A stretch of DNA of 25,485 nucleotides from a virus. Below the pieces are notes generated by a model, which was not told the DNA's origin, did no database searches, and was given only the letters and a program-made list of their open reading frames with translations. The stretch is taken from IMG/VR virus record IMGVR_UViG_3300006752_000198, positions 1 through 25,485 of that record; one strand, given 5' to 3'. Of the stretch, positions 15,416 to 21,615 are shown piece after piece. Each line of letters starts with the position of its first letter. Position 1 is the first letter of the stretch. Position numbers and translations under genes: made by a program.

Positions 15416-15993
15416 AAAGCCGCCTTTCTAGCGGCATTAAACTTTTTTATAGGTTCATCTTTCTTAAATGAGTGTTTTTGGATCCGATCGCCTTTCCCGT
15501 TGCTATATTCAACATAATGACCTTCGCGACCACACTCTACATACTTTTCTCCGTTATATTCTATAGAATGTTTTGCAATCCCCCCTGTCGATGATGATCT
15601 ATTATAGTTAAAGTTACTTCTATTAAATCTATTATTAGTTTTATAAGATGGTTTTATTAATACACCTCTGTGAGATATATCCCTCCCCTCAGAGAGAGTT
15701 ATCACTCGTTTTTTAATTGTTTCCTGCAATATTTTCTGTGTGGATAATAAGTATAGATTAGTGGAACTTAGTCGTTTTACAGCTATCAACTTTAGCTTGG
15801 CAAGGTGTTTAACTGATCTTTGAATGGCAGCAATACTGATACCTGTTCGCTTCTTAATTGTAGCATATCTTGGATGACACTTTCCATCCTTAACATTCAT
15901 GTAACTAACCAAACAGAAATAAACTAATTTGTCATGTGCAGATAATCGATCATCCGCCAAAATATTTAGATCCCCCACAAAATATAAACTCAT
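15406..15993 (-). CDS. Winged-helix/HTH protein, possible replication initiator (195 aa)
   Basis: The frame is open from 16059, but ATG at 15993 is chosen. It forms an ATGA overlap with the upstream stop and has AAGGA eight bases before it. Residues ~15-75 (RLSAHDKLVYFCLVSYMN, C.PRYATIKKRTGIS, RSVKHLAKLKLIAV) are a typical helix-turn-helix of the HTH_36/RepA-like kind used by phage replication initiators and DnaD-type proteins. A Ser/Asn-rich linker follows. The C-terminal part has two Tyr/Gly beta stretches (YNGEKYVECGREGHYVEYSN). No other replication protein is visible in the window, so this is the best local candidate for origin recognition, with modest certainty. Confidence 0.7.
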   Translation of the reverse strand: MSLYFVGDLNILADDRLSAHDKLVYFCLVSYMNVKDGKCHPRYATIKKRTGISIAAIQRSVKHLAKLKLIAVKRLSSTNLYLLSTQKILQETIKKRVITLSEGRDISHRGVLIKPSYKTNNRFNRSNFNYNRSSSTGGIAKHSIEYNGEKYVECGREGHYVEYSNGKGDRIQKHSFKKDEPIKKFNAARKAALCA

Positions 15994-16382
15994 GCTTGAT
16001 CCTTCTTGGTGCAAACCATATTGTGTCGATCCTGTAGCAGCTCCATTGCTTGAACCCATGCCTCTGGGGTTAGGTTTACTTCTGAACCCTTCTCTGGTGT
16101 CAGCTGCTGCACTCTAAAGCCTATAACTTCATTACCCTTAACCTTATAAAAAACCAGGAAACTTGGTAATCCACACATCCTGGCTAACTTGGCTGTCGTT
16201 GTTGTAGCTTTCCAGGGTTGTCCAACATCAAATGCTGTTTCTTTTAGATACAATGGCTCCTTACATTTTAAACAGATCCCCACTCCATCCATATCGATTA
16301 AACCCAATTTCTGTGGCAAAGCACGATGCCATAAACTATAATCCGAAAATTTTACATCTTTAAAATAAATATCTCTAGCCAT
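15990..16382 (-). CDS. Conserved-looking phage protein, possible degenerate PD-(D/E)XK-like fold (130 aa)
   Basis: The 130-residue protein has DYSLWHRALPQKLGLIDMDG (residues ~14-33), then C.KC, EPLYLKETAFDVG (~41-53), a TTTT-rich helix start and LPSFLVFYKV. An Asp in one strand, Glu in the next, a helix, then a hydrophobic strand recalls small nucleases of the restriction-endonuclease fold, but the Lys after Glu is missing. CLKC (residues ~37-40) may bind metal. It has an 8-nt ATGGCTAG-type overlap with the ORF before it and an ATGA overlap with the HTH gene after it. Function is unknown; nuclease-like is a guess from layout. Confidence 0.6.
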   Translation of the reverse strand: MARDIYFKDVKFSDYSLWHRALPQKLGLIDMDGVGICLKCKEPLYLKETAFDVGQPWKATTTTAKLARMCGLPSFLVFYKVKGNEVIGFRVQQLTPEKGSEVNLTPEAWVQAMELLQDRHNMVCTKKDQA

Positions 16383-17565
16383 TTACCTTCCAATCTTGCT
16401 CAACTTCAAAAGTTAGTTCTTCATCAAACTTAATTTCTTTTAAGAAAGGTTTAATAGTGTTCCAATCCTTAATAGTTGGATAAGAAAAACATTTATCTTT
16501 TCTGAACCAATGCTCAATTTTAGTTTTTGGAATAGAGGTGTTTTTAACTAATTGTTTTATTGATGTATTTTGTTTTAAATAATTAATAAATTCTAATTTT
16601 TTTGGTAATTTTGTTCTAACTTTAAATGGCTTATCGTACTGATCTATTAAATGAGGATTATCTTTTAAAAATTTTAAAGCAACATCTGTAGATAAAGTTA
16701 TTTGCACCCGACTATTAGAGTTTCTATTAATTTTACCTCTTAAAATTTTAGCAGCATAAATAAAACTTTCTTCGCCAGTATCCATAGCTGTTGGGGTTCT
16801 ATACATTTGTTTCTGCCTCAATGATTGCTTTTCCAATTTCTCTTGCGATTTGTGGAACGATTGAGTTTCCGAGTGATTTAATTCTGTTGGCTCTATCTTT
16901 GTCCAGTTCTGCGGATAACCCATTAACATCTCCACAAAGTTCGGATTGAGTTTGCCACCAACTTTGGGTTCCAAAAACTCCATCGCATCCTGTAGTCTTG
17001 CTCCGTATGTCATGTGTGGCTTGTTTTTCTTTCTCAGAATAAAACCCCCAGATTTTGTCCGTTCCACTCTTTCCGATTGTGGAGTGTTGATATTCGTTGC
17101 GTTGGGAGTTGGGTACATCGCCATTGTTTGTGGATCCATTTGCTCCCTTAGATTGCAAGGTTTCGTTCTGCCTTTTCGATGACCCATCATTAATTTTAAT
17201 GTTCCCTTCTTTGATCTCGGAGGAAGATGATCCATAGTGTTTGGAGTAGCCAAGTATCCAGACCCTTTTTCTTTGATGCCACGCACCGACACCGCTAGCT
17301 GGAATAATAAGACTTTGCGTTTCGAAACCTTCGCTTTCCAAGTCATCGTGGATCTGTCTGAACACCATGCCGTCTTGGATGTTAATAATCCCTTCAACAT
17401 TTTCGCCAATAAACCATTTAGGTTTTTGCTCGGATACAATTCTAATAGTTTCATCCCAGAGGAAGCGATCATCATCTGTTCCCTTTCTTTTTCCTGCAAC
17501 GGAGAAAGGTTGACACGGGAACCCTCCAGTAATGACATCTGCTCTAAATTTTTCTCCTTTGACAT
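16375..17565 (-). CDS. Second ORF overlapping the methyltransferase in the +1 frame; C-terminal 143 aa extend beyond it
   Basis: This 396-codon frame shares 767 nt with the methyltransferase in another frame, then continues alone for 424 nt. In the overlap it reads TMTWKAKVSKRKVLLFQLAV (residues 73-92), GYLATPNTMD, MYPTPNAT and LNPNFVEMLMGYPQNWT (206-222). These patterns recall proteins that accompany phage cytosine methylases. The last part holds MYRTPTAMDTGEESF (254-268) and a helix-turn-helix-like IKQLVKNTSIPKTKIEHWFR. The first ATG (17565) has AAGGA directly abutting it. A safer alternative start is ATG at 16806, which overlaps the methylase stop by 8 nt and gives 143 aa. Whether the overlapped part is made is open. 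Confidence 0.6.
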   Translation of the reverse strand: MSKEKNLEQMSLLEGSRVNLSPLQEKEREQMMIASSGMKLLELYPSKNLNGLLAKMLKGLLTSKTAWCSDRSTMTWKAKVSKRKVLLFQLAVSVRGIKEKGSGYLATPNTMDHLPPRSKKGTLKLMMGHRKGRTKPCNLREQMDPQTMAMYPTPNATNINTPQSERVERTKSGGFILRKKNKPHMTYGARLQDAMEFLEPKVGGKLNPNFVEMLMGYPQNWTKIEPTELNHSETQSFHKSQEKLEKQSLRQKQMYRTPTAMDTGEESFIYAAKILRGKINRNSNSRVQITLSTDVALKFLKDNPHLIDQYDKPFKVRTKLPKKLEFINYLKQNTSIKQLVKNTSIPKTKIEHWFRKDKCFSYPTIKDWNTIKPFLKEIKFDEELTFEVEQDWKVNG

Positions 17566-17725
17566 TCCTTACATCATCCTCGATTGGTATATTTGGAAAA
17601 TTTTTTTGTAATACTTTTTGGCAAAATTTATCTTTTTCAACAAAACCAATAGTTTTAAAAAATCCTGTGCTTTCCAAACCAAGACTAAAACCACCAATAC
17701 CAGAAAATAAATCAAGTACATTCAC
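16799..17725 (-). CDS. DNA cytosine-C5 methyltransferase (Dcm type)
   Basis: This 308-residue enzyme would transfer methyl from S-adenosylmethionine to cytosine C5, probably protecting phage DNA from restriction. Motif I is DLFSGIGGFSLGL (residues 5-17), motif IV GGFPCQPFS with catalytic Cys71, motif VI ENV (108-110), motif VIII QRKRVWI (151-157) and motif X GNSIVPQIA (from 286). The presumed target-recognition region (~161-260) is short and Ser/Asn/Gly-rich. It begins with GTG at 17725 in a GTGA overlap with the coiled-coil gene and has AAGGA upstream. The recognition sequence cannot be read from the protein. No partner endonuclease is visible, so it appears solitary. Confidence 0.9.
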   Translation of the reverse strand: MNVLDLFSGIGGFSLGLESTGFFKTIGFVEKDKFCQKVLQKNFPNIPIEDDVRNVKGEKFRADVITGGFPCQPFSVAGKRKGTDDDRFLWDETIRIVSEQKPKWFIGENVEGIINIQDGMVFRQIHDDLESEGFETQSLIIPASGVGAWHQRKRVWILGYSKHYGSSSSEIKEGNIKINDGSSKRQNETLQSKGANGSTNNGDVPNSQRNEYQHSTIGKSGTDKIWGFYSEKEKQATHDIRSKTTGCDGVFGTQSWWQTQSELCGDVNGLSAELDKDRANRIKSLGNSIVPQIAREIGKAIIEAETNV

Positions 17726-17922
17726 AAACCCCCATCCTTACGGAAACCATTAAGAGGATCTTTCAGCTGCTTATTTTCTTTTTGCAAACCATCAATTATT
17801 GTTTTTAAATTTTTGTTTTCTTCGCTCAGCCTATCTATTTCTTTTTTAAAATTATCAGTTTCTTTTGACTTAGCTTTATTCTTATCAATCACATGAAAGT
17901 GAGCTGGCGTTAATTCTGTCAT
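17722..17922 (-). CDS. Small coiled-coil protein (66 aa)
   Basis: Residues ~22-55 (FKKEIDRLSEENKNLKTII and on to ENKQLKD) have a clear heptad pattern with Leu/Ile at a/d positions, so the product should dimerise as a coiled coil. The first 20 residues and last 10 are polar. Both ends use 4-nt overlaps: ATGA with the 95-aa gene and GTGA with the methyltransferase. It has no recognised family. Tight coupling to the methyltransferase could mean a partner or regulator of that enzyme, which is speculation. Confidence 0.62.
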   Translation of the reverse strand: MTELTPAHFHVIDKNKAKSKETDNFKKEIDRLSEENKNLKTIIDGLQKENKQLKDPLNGFRKDGGL

Positions 17923-18206
17923 TTGTTAAAAATAATTTCTGTTACTTCCTGTACCCAACCGCCAGGAATAGTGTTTGTGTTACCTACAGTTAAAGATCCA
18001 TCCTCCATGTCATAAGAATAGTCTGCAAATATTGTAATTACTTTTTTATTTCTAACCAGGAGATGACCCTTGCTTATACAAATTGCTGGCTCAATTTTTG
18101 ATGCTCTGGCTACTGTCATCCAGGAATTATCAGCAATACAATCCAACCATTTAACTTCTACAAATGGATAATCAGCTATCGTTCCTGTTACTTTTGTTTT
18201 AGCCAT
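17919..18206 (-). CDS. Small hypothetical phage protein (95 aa)
   Basis: The sequence is strand-rich: FVEVKWLDCIADNSWMT (residues ~15-31), then ICISKGHLLVRNKKVITIFADYS split over ~43-65, and IPGGWVQEVTEI at the end. This arrangement (V.V.WLD, G.L, IP.GWV..V) recalls small beta proteins common in phage early regions with no known function. It has no membrane segment. It starts with an 8-nt overlap (ATGGCTAA) with the Cro-like gene and ends in an ATGA overlap with the coiled-coil gene, so it belongs to the leftward operon under the switch promoter. Confidence 0.65.
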   Translation of the reverse strand: MAKTKVTGTIADYPFVEVKWLDCIADNSWMTVARASKIEPAICISKGHLLVRNKKVITIFADYSYDMEDGSLTVGNTNTIPGGWVQEVTEIIFNK

Positions 18207-18396
18207 AAAAACTAGATGGTAATACTTTGCCTTTTGTTTTAGATTTAATTAGATCCATGTACTTGGGTCGAGGAATTCGATCTCCAACACACCATCTACA
18301 AACTGTACTCTCTGGAGAAACTCCAGTAAGACCAAAAAACTTTGCTAATTCTTTATGGGAAAAACCTTTTTTTTTTCTAAATTCTTCTAATTTCAT
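18199..18396 (-). CDS. Cro-like helix-turn-helix regulator (65 aa)
   Basis: The frame is open upstream to 18489, but ATG at 18396 gives a normal Cro-sized protein and leaves the switch region free for promoters. Residues ~3-35 (EEFRKKKGFSHKELAKFFGL, then ESTVCRWCVGDRIPRP) form an XRE-type helix-turn-helix with recognition helix around STVCRWC. It is the first gene leftward from the divergent region opposite the CI-like repressor, the classical place for Cro. No clear ribosome-binding site lies close to the ATG. A role in shutting off the repressor gene or early genes is inferred from layout. Confidence 0.75.
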   Translation of the reverse strand: MKLEEFRKKKGFSHKELAKFFGLTGVSPESTVCRWCVGDRIPRPKYMDLIKSKTKGKVLPSSFYG

Positions 18397-18413
18397 ATAT
18401 TTTTTGCTTTTAT

Positions 18414-18422
18414 TTATCCTTA
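18414..18422 (+). promoter_or_regulatory. Candidate operator half-site TTATCCTTA
   Basis: This is one of four TTATCC-containing elements placed around the repressor gene (also 18464-18472, 19270-19279, 19293-19302). It sits in the leader of the Cro-like gene. Support is repetition and location only. Confidence 0.4.
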
Positions 18423-18463
18423 CCTTATTGTCAATGAATATGCGGAACTTAGTTATGTATAAA

Positions 18464-18472
18464 TAGGGATAA
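18464..18472 (-). promoter_or_regulatory. Candidate operator half-site TTATCCCTA (minus strand)
   Basis: Read on the minus strand this matches the TTATCC element. It lies between the Cro-like and repressor starts, upstream of a weak TATACA that could be a leftward -10, so a bound repressor would block leftward transcription. Confidence 0.4.
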
Positions 18473-18496
18473 CTGTATGATTTAAACAACTTCTAA

Positions 18497-19252
18497 ATGT
18501 ATCATAAGGGAACTGTTGACATATCAAACTACAAATACTACTTTGACATTATGACAATAAAAAACAAATTCACGCTTATTAAAAATGATATACTAAAAAC
18601 AGCTGATCATAAAAAAGAAACTATGGCTTTATTAAAAAAATTATTACTTGAAAAAGACATGACGCAACAAGATTTAGCTCGTCTTTTACATAGAGATAAA
18701 ACTACAATTAGCAGATGGTCTAATGACAGTAGAGAAATTAACTGGGAGAACGCAGTTAAAATTGCAGATGCTTTAAATATTCATCCTGTTGAAGTTTATA
18801 TGCCTAAAAAAGATATTTATTTAAGATGGTATGTTGATGCAAAATATGAAGTCAAAATGTATAACGAAAAAGATCAAATTAAAATTAGAATACCTTATGA
18901 ATATTACAATAAAGACGTAATAGCTGTTCAAGTAAATGTACCAGGCTCTTATACTGACGGAGAAATTTTTTTGTTTGATATACCAAAAATTAAAAAATTT
19001 AGCAGCTTAGCTATAGGTAAATATTGTTATTGTACCTCCTCTACTAAATATAAGAAAAAAAATAAAAATGCTAAAAATGTTATAGGTATTTTAAAAACTA
19101 ATGATGATTATTCGTTGACTATTATAAATCCAATAACAAGAAAACCAATAAATGAAGCGTCTGTAAGTTTTCAACCAGAAGATTTAGGTATCGCAACACC
19201 AGTTAAAGTTAGATACCACCCATATTTTTTAAATCAAAAAGTTACAACCTAG
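18497..19252 (+). CDS. CI-like repressor with XRE helix-turn-helix
   Basis: The longest frame has 251 residues. Residues ~43-100 are an XRE helix-turn-helix (LLLEKDMTQQDLARLLHRD then KTTISRWSND). The C-terminal half (~108-245) is beta-rich with VIAVQVNVPGSYTDGEIFLF (141-160), which has the layout of the LexA/CI S24 domain but no catalytic Ser-Met or obvious Lys. It faces the Cro-like gene across the switch and precedes the recombination operon. The start is uncertain: ATG 18497, ATG 18551 (233 aa, ten-odd bases after a TTGACA-N17-TACTTT) or ATG 18623. None has a clear ribosome-binding site. It would maintain lysogeny. Confidence 0.82.
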   Translation: MYHKGTVDISNYKYYFDIMTIKNKFTLIKNDILKTADHKKETMALLKKLLLEKDMTQQDLARLLHRDKTTISRWSNDSREINWENAVKIADALNIHPVEVYMPKKDIYLRWYVDAKYEVKMYNEKDQIKIRIPYEYYNKDVIAVQVNVPGSYTDGEIFLFDIPKIKKFSSLAIGKYCYCTSSTKYKKKNKNAKNVIGILKTNDDYSLTIINPITRKPINEASVSFQPEDLGIATPVKVRYHPYFLNQKVTT

Positions 19253-19254
19253 TT

Positions 19255-19266
19255 GGGAATATTCCC
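19255..19266. promoter_or_regulatory. Perfect 12-bp palindrome GGGAATATTCCC
   Basis: It begins 2 nt after the repressor stop and immediately precedes the two TTATCCATAA elements. No U-run follows, so it is more likely a binding site than a terminator. Confidence 0.4.
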
Positions 19267-19269
19267 TAT

Positions 19270-19302
19270 TTATCCATAATTAGTATTTACTGTTATCCAT
19301 AA
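19270..19302. promoter_or_regulatory. Two TTATCCATAA dyads, candidate repressor operators
   Basis: TTATCCATAA occurs at 19270-19279 and again at 19293-19302, spaced 23 bp (about two helix turns). Each is a dyad, TTAT-CC-ATAA. They stand 32-64 bp before the exonuclease ATG. Together with two similar elements in the switch region they form a plausible left/right operator pair. No convincing -10/-35 pair is visible here. Confidence 0.5.
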
Positions 19303-19333
19303 ATGTTTATGAATTGTTCTATTGATTTGATTT

Positions 19334-20287
19334 ATGATTTCAAAAGAACAAGCAGCAGAAAAAGCAATATCAGAATTTATTACAGGCATAAATGAATTAC
19401 CAGAATGGGTAAAACTTTATAAAATTAATCATCACTCGCCATCACAAGCTAACACCTCAGATGATATGTGGGGTTATAAATATTTATATCTAACTCAAGA
19501 AGAACGAAGAGATCTACCCATAAATTCTAAAATGTTTTCTGGTGTGTGTATCGGAGATATGGGTCAATTAGAATTTGGTAATTTTATTTGGGAGTATGAA
19601 AAAGGTAAAGGCTTAACAAAAAAACCAATCCCACCAACTAGAAAAGTTTTTGAAAAAATTATTGAAAAATTTAATCAGTATGGTCCAGTAAATGAAGATG
19701 ACAAAAATCAACATGATGTAAATAGAAAAGGTTTAGCATTACTGTTTGATCAATTTAAAAAAGGTTTTAGAGAAGCTGGTCTTAAAGGGGAAATAGAATG
19801 TGAACGATCTGTGGAGTTGATGCTGCCAGATTGTTTGCTGCCAATGATAGGTAGAGTGGATTTTGAGGATGCCGATCAGTTCATAGAATTGAAAACAAAA
19901 TGGCGTAAAAAAAATAGACCGCGTAAAGATGGAACCAGTTCCTACTCATTACCAAAAATTGATGAAGGTTATCTTGGATGGAATGAACATTTACTCCAGG
20001 TGGCTTTTTATTATTTAGCTACAGGTAAGAAACCAAACTTATTGGTGGTCCATGAAGAGGGTTACAATTTATTCAATCCAGATAATTGCGATGATCTTAA
20101 ACCAGAAAACTTAAAATTATTATTAAACAAGATGAAGATTGTTTGCAGCAATCGTGAGAAAATTATGGAGAAACACGCAGGTAAAAATACTTGGGTGGAA
20201 GATATATTCCCAGACTTCGGTCATTATTTCTGGCGTGGTATGGGAGATCATTTAGATAAAGCAAAAGAATTGTGGGGTCAATCGTGA
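19334..20287 (+). CDS. PD-(D/E)XK exonuclease (phage recombination type)
   Basis: This 317-residue protein carries the core of the RecB/lambda-exonuclease-type fold: GRVDF with Asp176 (residues 173-177), FIELKTKW with Glu185 and Lys187 (183-190), then a helix starting HLLQVAFYYLATGKKP (219-234), the usual Gln-x-x-x-Tyr position. The family trims one strand of double-stranded ends for single-strand annealing. Its partner, the annealing protein, is two genes downstream. The N-terminal ~150 residues are charged and helical. It is the first gene of the rightward operon after the operator-like dyads, and no ribosome-binding site is seen before the ATG. Confidence 0.85.
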   Translation: MISKEQAAEKAISEFITGINELPEWVKLYKINHHSPSQANTSDDMWGYKYLYLTQEERRDLPINSKMFSGVCIGDMGQLEFGNFIWEYEKGKGLTKKPIPPTRKVFEKIIEKFNQYGPVNEDDKNQHDVNRKGLALLFDQFKKGFREAGLKGEIECERSVELMLPDCLLPMIGRVDFEDADQFIELKTKWRKKNRPRKDGTSSYSLPKIDEGYLGWNEHLLQVAFYYLATGKKPNLLVVHEEGYNLFNPDNCDDLKPENLKLLLNKMKIVCSNREKIMEKHAGKNTWVEDIFPDFGHYFWRGMGDHLDKAKELWGQS

Positions 20288-20526
20288 AAAAATTAAGAGA
20301 AGATCCTTTAGTTTTAAATGTGCAAGATTTCTTGCTGTTTCCAAAATTAGTTAAGAAAAAAAATAAAAGATTACGAATTATCTCCCTTGTTGTTTTCGTG
20401 ATCTTTTTATCTTTATCTCTCTTTGGTTACTTAACTAATGAAGATGACCAGGCGTTACCCAGTTTTCAAAGCGGCAACTTTTCTCTGAGTAATAGCCTGG
20501 AAATCGGAGATAAAAAACATGACTAA
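20284..20526 (+). CDS. Small single-pass membrane protein (80 aa)
   Basis: GTG at 20284 overlaps the exonuclease stop as GTGA. A GTG four codons earlier is also possible. The product has a basic N-terminal part (KLVKKKNKRLR, residues ~21-31), a hydrophobic helix (IISLVVFVIFLSLSLFGYL, 32-50) and a polar, acidic tail. By the positive-inside rule the N-terminus should be cytoplasmic and the tail outside. There is no signal-peptidase or lipobox site. It lies between two recombination genes, which suggests an early-expressed host-envelope or superinfection function rather than lysis. That is inference. Confidence 0.68.
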   Translation: MKKLREDPLVLNVQDFLLFPKLVKKKNKRLRIISLVVFVIFLSLSLFGYLTNEDDQALPSFQSGNFSLSNSLEIGDKKHD

Positions 20527-21097
20527 AGTAATTAACTTCCCAACTAATTTAAAAAAAAAATTAGAAGAAATTAAAAAGAATGGTGGAATGTGGGAGATTG
20601 GTAAAGGTAAGTTTGCCATCAAACATTTTGAAATTGAAAGATTAGCTTACGAGTATGGTATTACAACGGATATAGATCTTAAGAGCTGCGATATAACTAA
20701 AGGCTGCGCAGTAGTAAAAGGTTTAGCAATTTATAATAATAAAAGATTTTCATCTCTTGGAGAATGTTCTCCACTAAATAATGATTTCCCCTACCCTGTA
20801 TCAGTAGCAGAAAAAAGAGCTGTCGATAGAGCTGTTCTAAAAGCATTAAACATACATGGTCAAGTTTACTCAGCAGAAGAGCTGCCTCCAGAAAATAAAT
20901 TAAATTCAGAAATTAAGTTAGATCAAGCATCAATAATTTTAGAAAGAATTAAAAATACAAGTCAACAAGCAAATTTAAGAGAGCTGATGTCAGACAACAA
21001 AGAATACTTAATCAAGCTCAAAAAAACTAATTCTGCAAAAGCTATGGAGATTGTCCAGGCGTGCAAGGATAAACAAAAGCAACTAATCGGAGGCTAA
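20519..21097 (+). CDS. Putative single-strand DNA annealing protein (Rad52/Erf/RecT-like group)
   Basis: The 192-residue protein has MWEIGKGKFAIKHFEIERLA (residues ~24-43), a middle strand region (CAVVKGLAIYNNKRFSSLGE) and the segment YPVSVAEKRAVDRAVLKALN (92-111) followed by GQVYSAEELP. A conserved AEkRA.dRAvLk helix after two strands is typical of phage annealing proteins and their relatives that pair with an exonuclease. The C-terminal ~70 residues are Lys-rich and helical. It is in the same operon as the PD-(D/E)XK exonuclease, with an 8-nt overlap with the membrane-protein gene. The exact family cannot be fixed by eye. Confidence 0.68.
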   Translation: MTKVINFPTNLKKKLEEIKKNGGMWEIGKGKFAIKHFEIERLAYEYGITTDIDLKSCDITKGCAVVKGLAIYNNKRFSSLGECSPLNNDFPYPVSVAEKRAVDRAVLKALNIHGQVYSAEELPPENKLNSEIKLDQASIILERIKNTSQQANLRELMSDNKEYLIKLKKTNSAKAMEIVQACKDKQKQLIGG

Positions 21098-21102
21098 TAA
21101 AA

Positions 21103-21387
21103 ATGACGACTAAACCAAAAGATCCTAATTGGGTCGCAACTTTCTCAATAAAGAGAAACCCAGATAAAACTCCTGGCGATAGTAAACCAGATTTTATCTC
21201 TGTTGATAGTGATAAGGTAAATCAGAAAACTGGTAAACCTTACAGAAAAAATTTTACCATCAACGATCAATGGCACGAACCAGCTGCCTGGATACAAGAT
21301 GATAAATCCATAAAGATCACTATTAAAAAAAGTGTATCTACTGGTACAGGCAAACCAGCAGCGGATGCCTGGGATGACCAATTTTAG
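21103..21387 (+). CDS. Small SSB-like protein with acidic aromatic C-terminal tip (94 aa)
   Basis: This 94-residue protein follows the annealing protein with a good GGAGG nine bases before its ATG. It has strands around NWVATFSIKRN and KSIKITIKKSV. It ends in a flexible Gly/Pro/Ala linker plus WDDQF. An acidic tail ending in Phe is the hallmark of single-stranded DNA-binding proteins (DDDIPF in bacterial SSB) that recruit recombination partners. Length is short for an OB fold but possible. The SSB idea is inference from the tail and operon; no motif proves it. Confidence 0.62.
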   Translation: MTTKPKDPNWVATFSIKRNPDKTPGDSKPDFISVDSDKVNQKTGKPYRKNFTINDQWHEPAAWIQDDKSIKITIKKSVSTGTGKPAADAWDDQF

Positions 21388-21396
21388 GTAATCAAT

Positions 21397-21615
21397 ATGC
21401 AATATGGTTTAACTGCAAAACAGGTAAAAGTATTTTCTTTTATTAAAAACTTTATTGCAAAAAAAAACTATCCGCCTTCTTATGATGAGATTAAGGAGGC
21501 GGCTGGATTAAAATCAAGAAACTCTGTTAATGTTTATGTAAAGAATTTAGAGGAACGAGGATGGTTAAAAAGAATACCAGGCAAAGCAAGAAGCCTACAG
21601 ATAATAAAACAATGA
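21397..21615 (+). CDS. Stand-alone LexA-type winged-helix DNA-binding domain (72 aa)
   Basis: The 72-residue protein matches the LexA N-terminal domain: LTAKQVKVFSFIKNFIAKKN (residues 5-24), PPSYDEIKEAAGLKSRNSVN (26-45), LEERGWLKRIPGKARSLQI (51-69). The helix-turn-helix and wing are complete, including the Lys/Arg-Ser-Leu ending. The S24 cleavage domain is absent, because the gene stops here. It could bind LexA-like or phage operators without being cleavable in the SOS response. It sits in the recombination operon and ends in an ATGA overlap with the DUF3310 gene. Confidence 0.8.
   Translation: MQYGLTAKQVKVFSFIKNFIAKKNYPPSYDEIKEAAGLKSRNSVNVYVKNLEERGWLKRIPGKARSLQIIKQ

Noticed and set aside
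16946-17611. Two plus-strand frames (16946-17182 and 17237-17611) antisense to the methyltransferase
   Set aside because: They have no ribosome-binding site and lie opposite strongly conserved methylase motifs. They reflect the lower AT content of this stretch.
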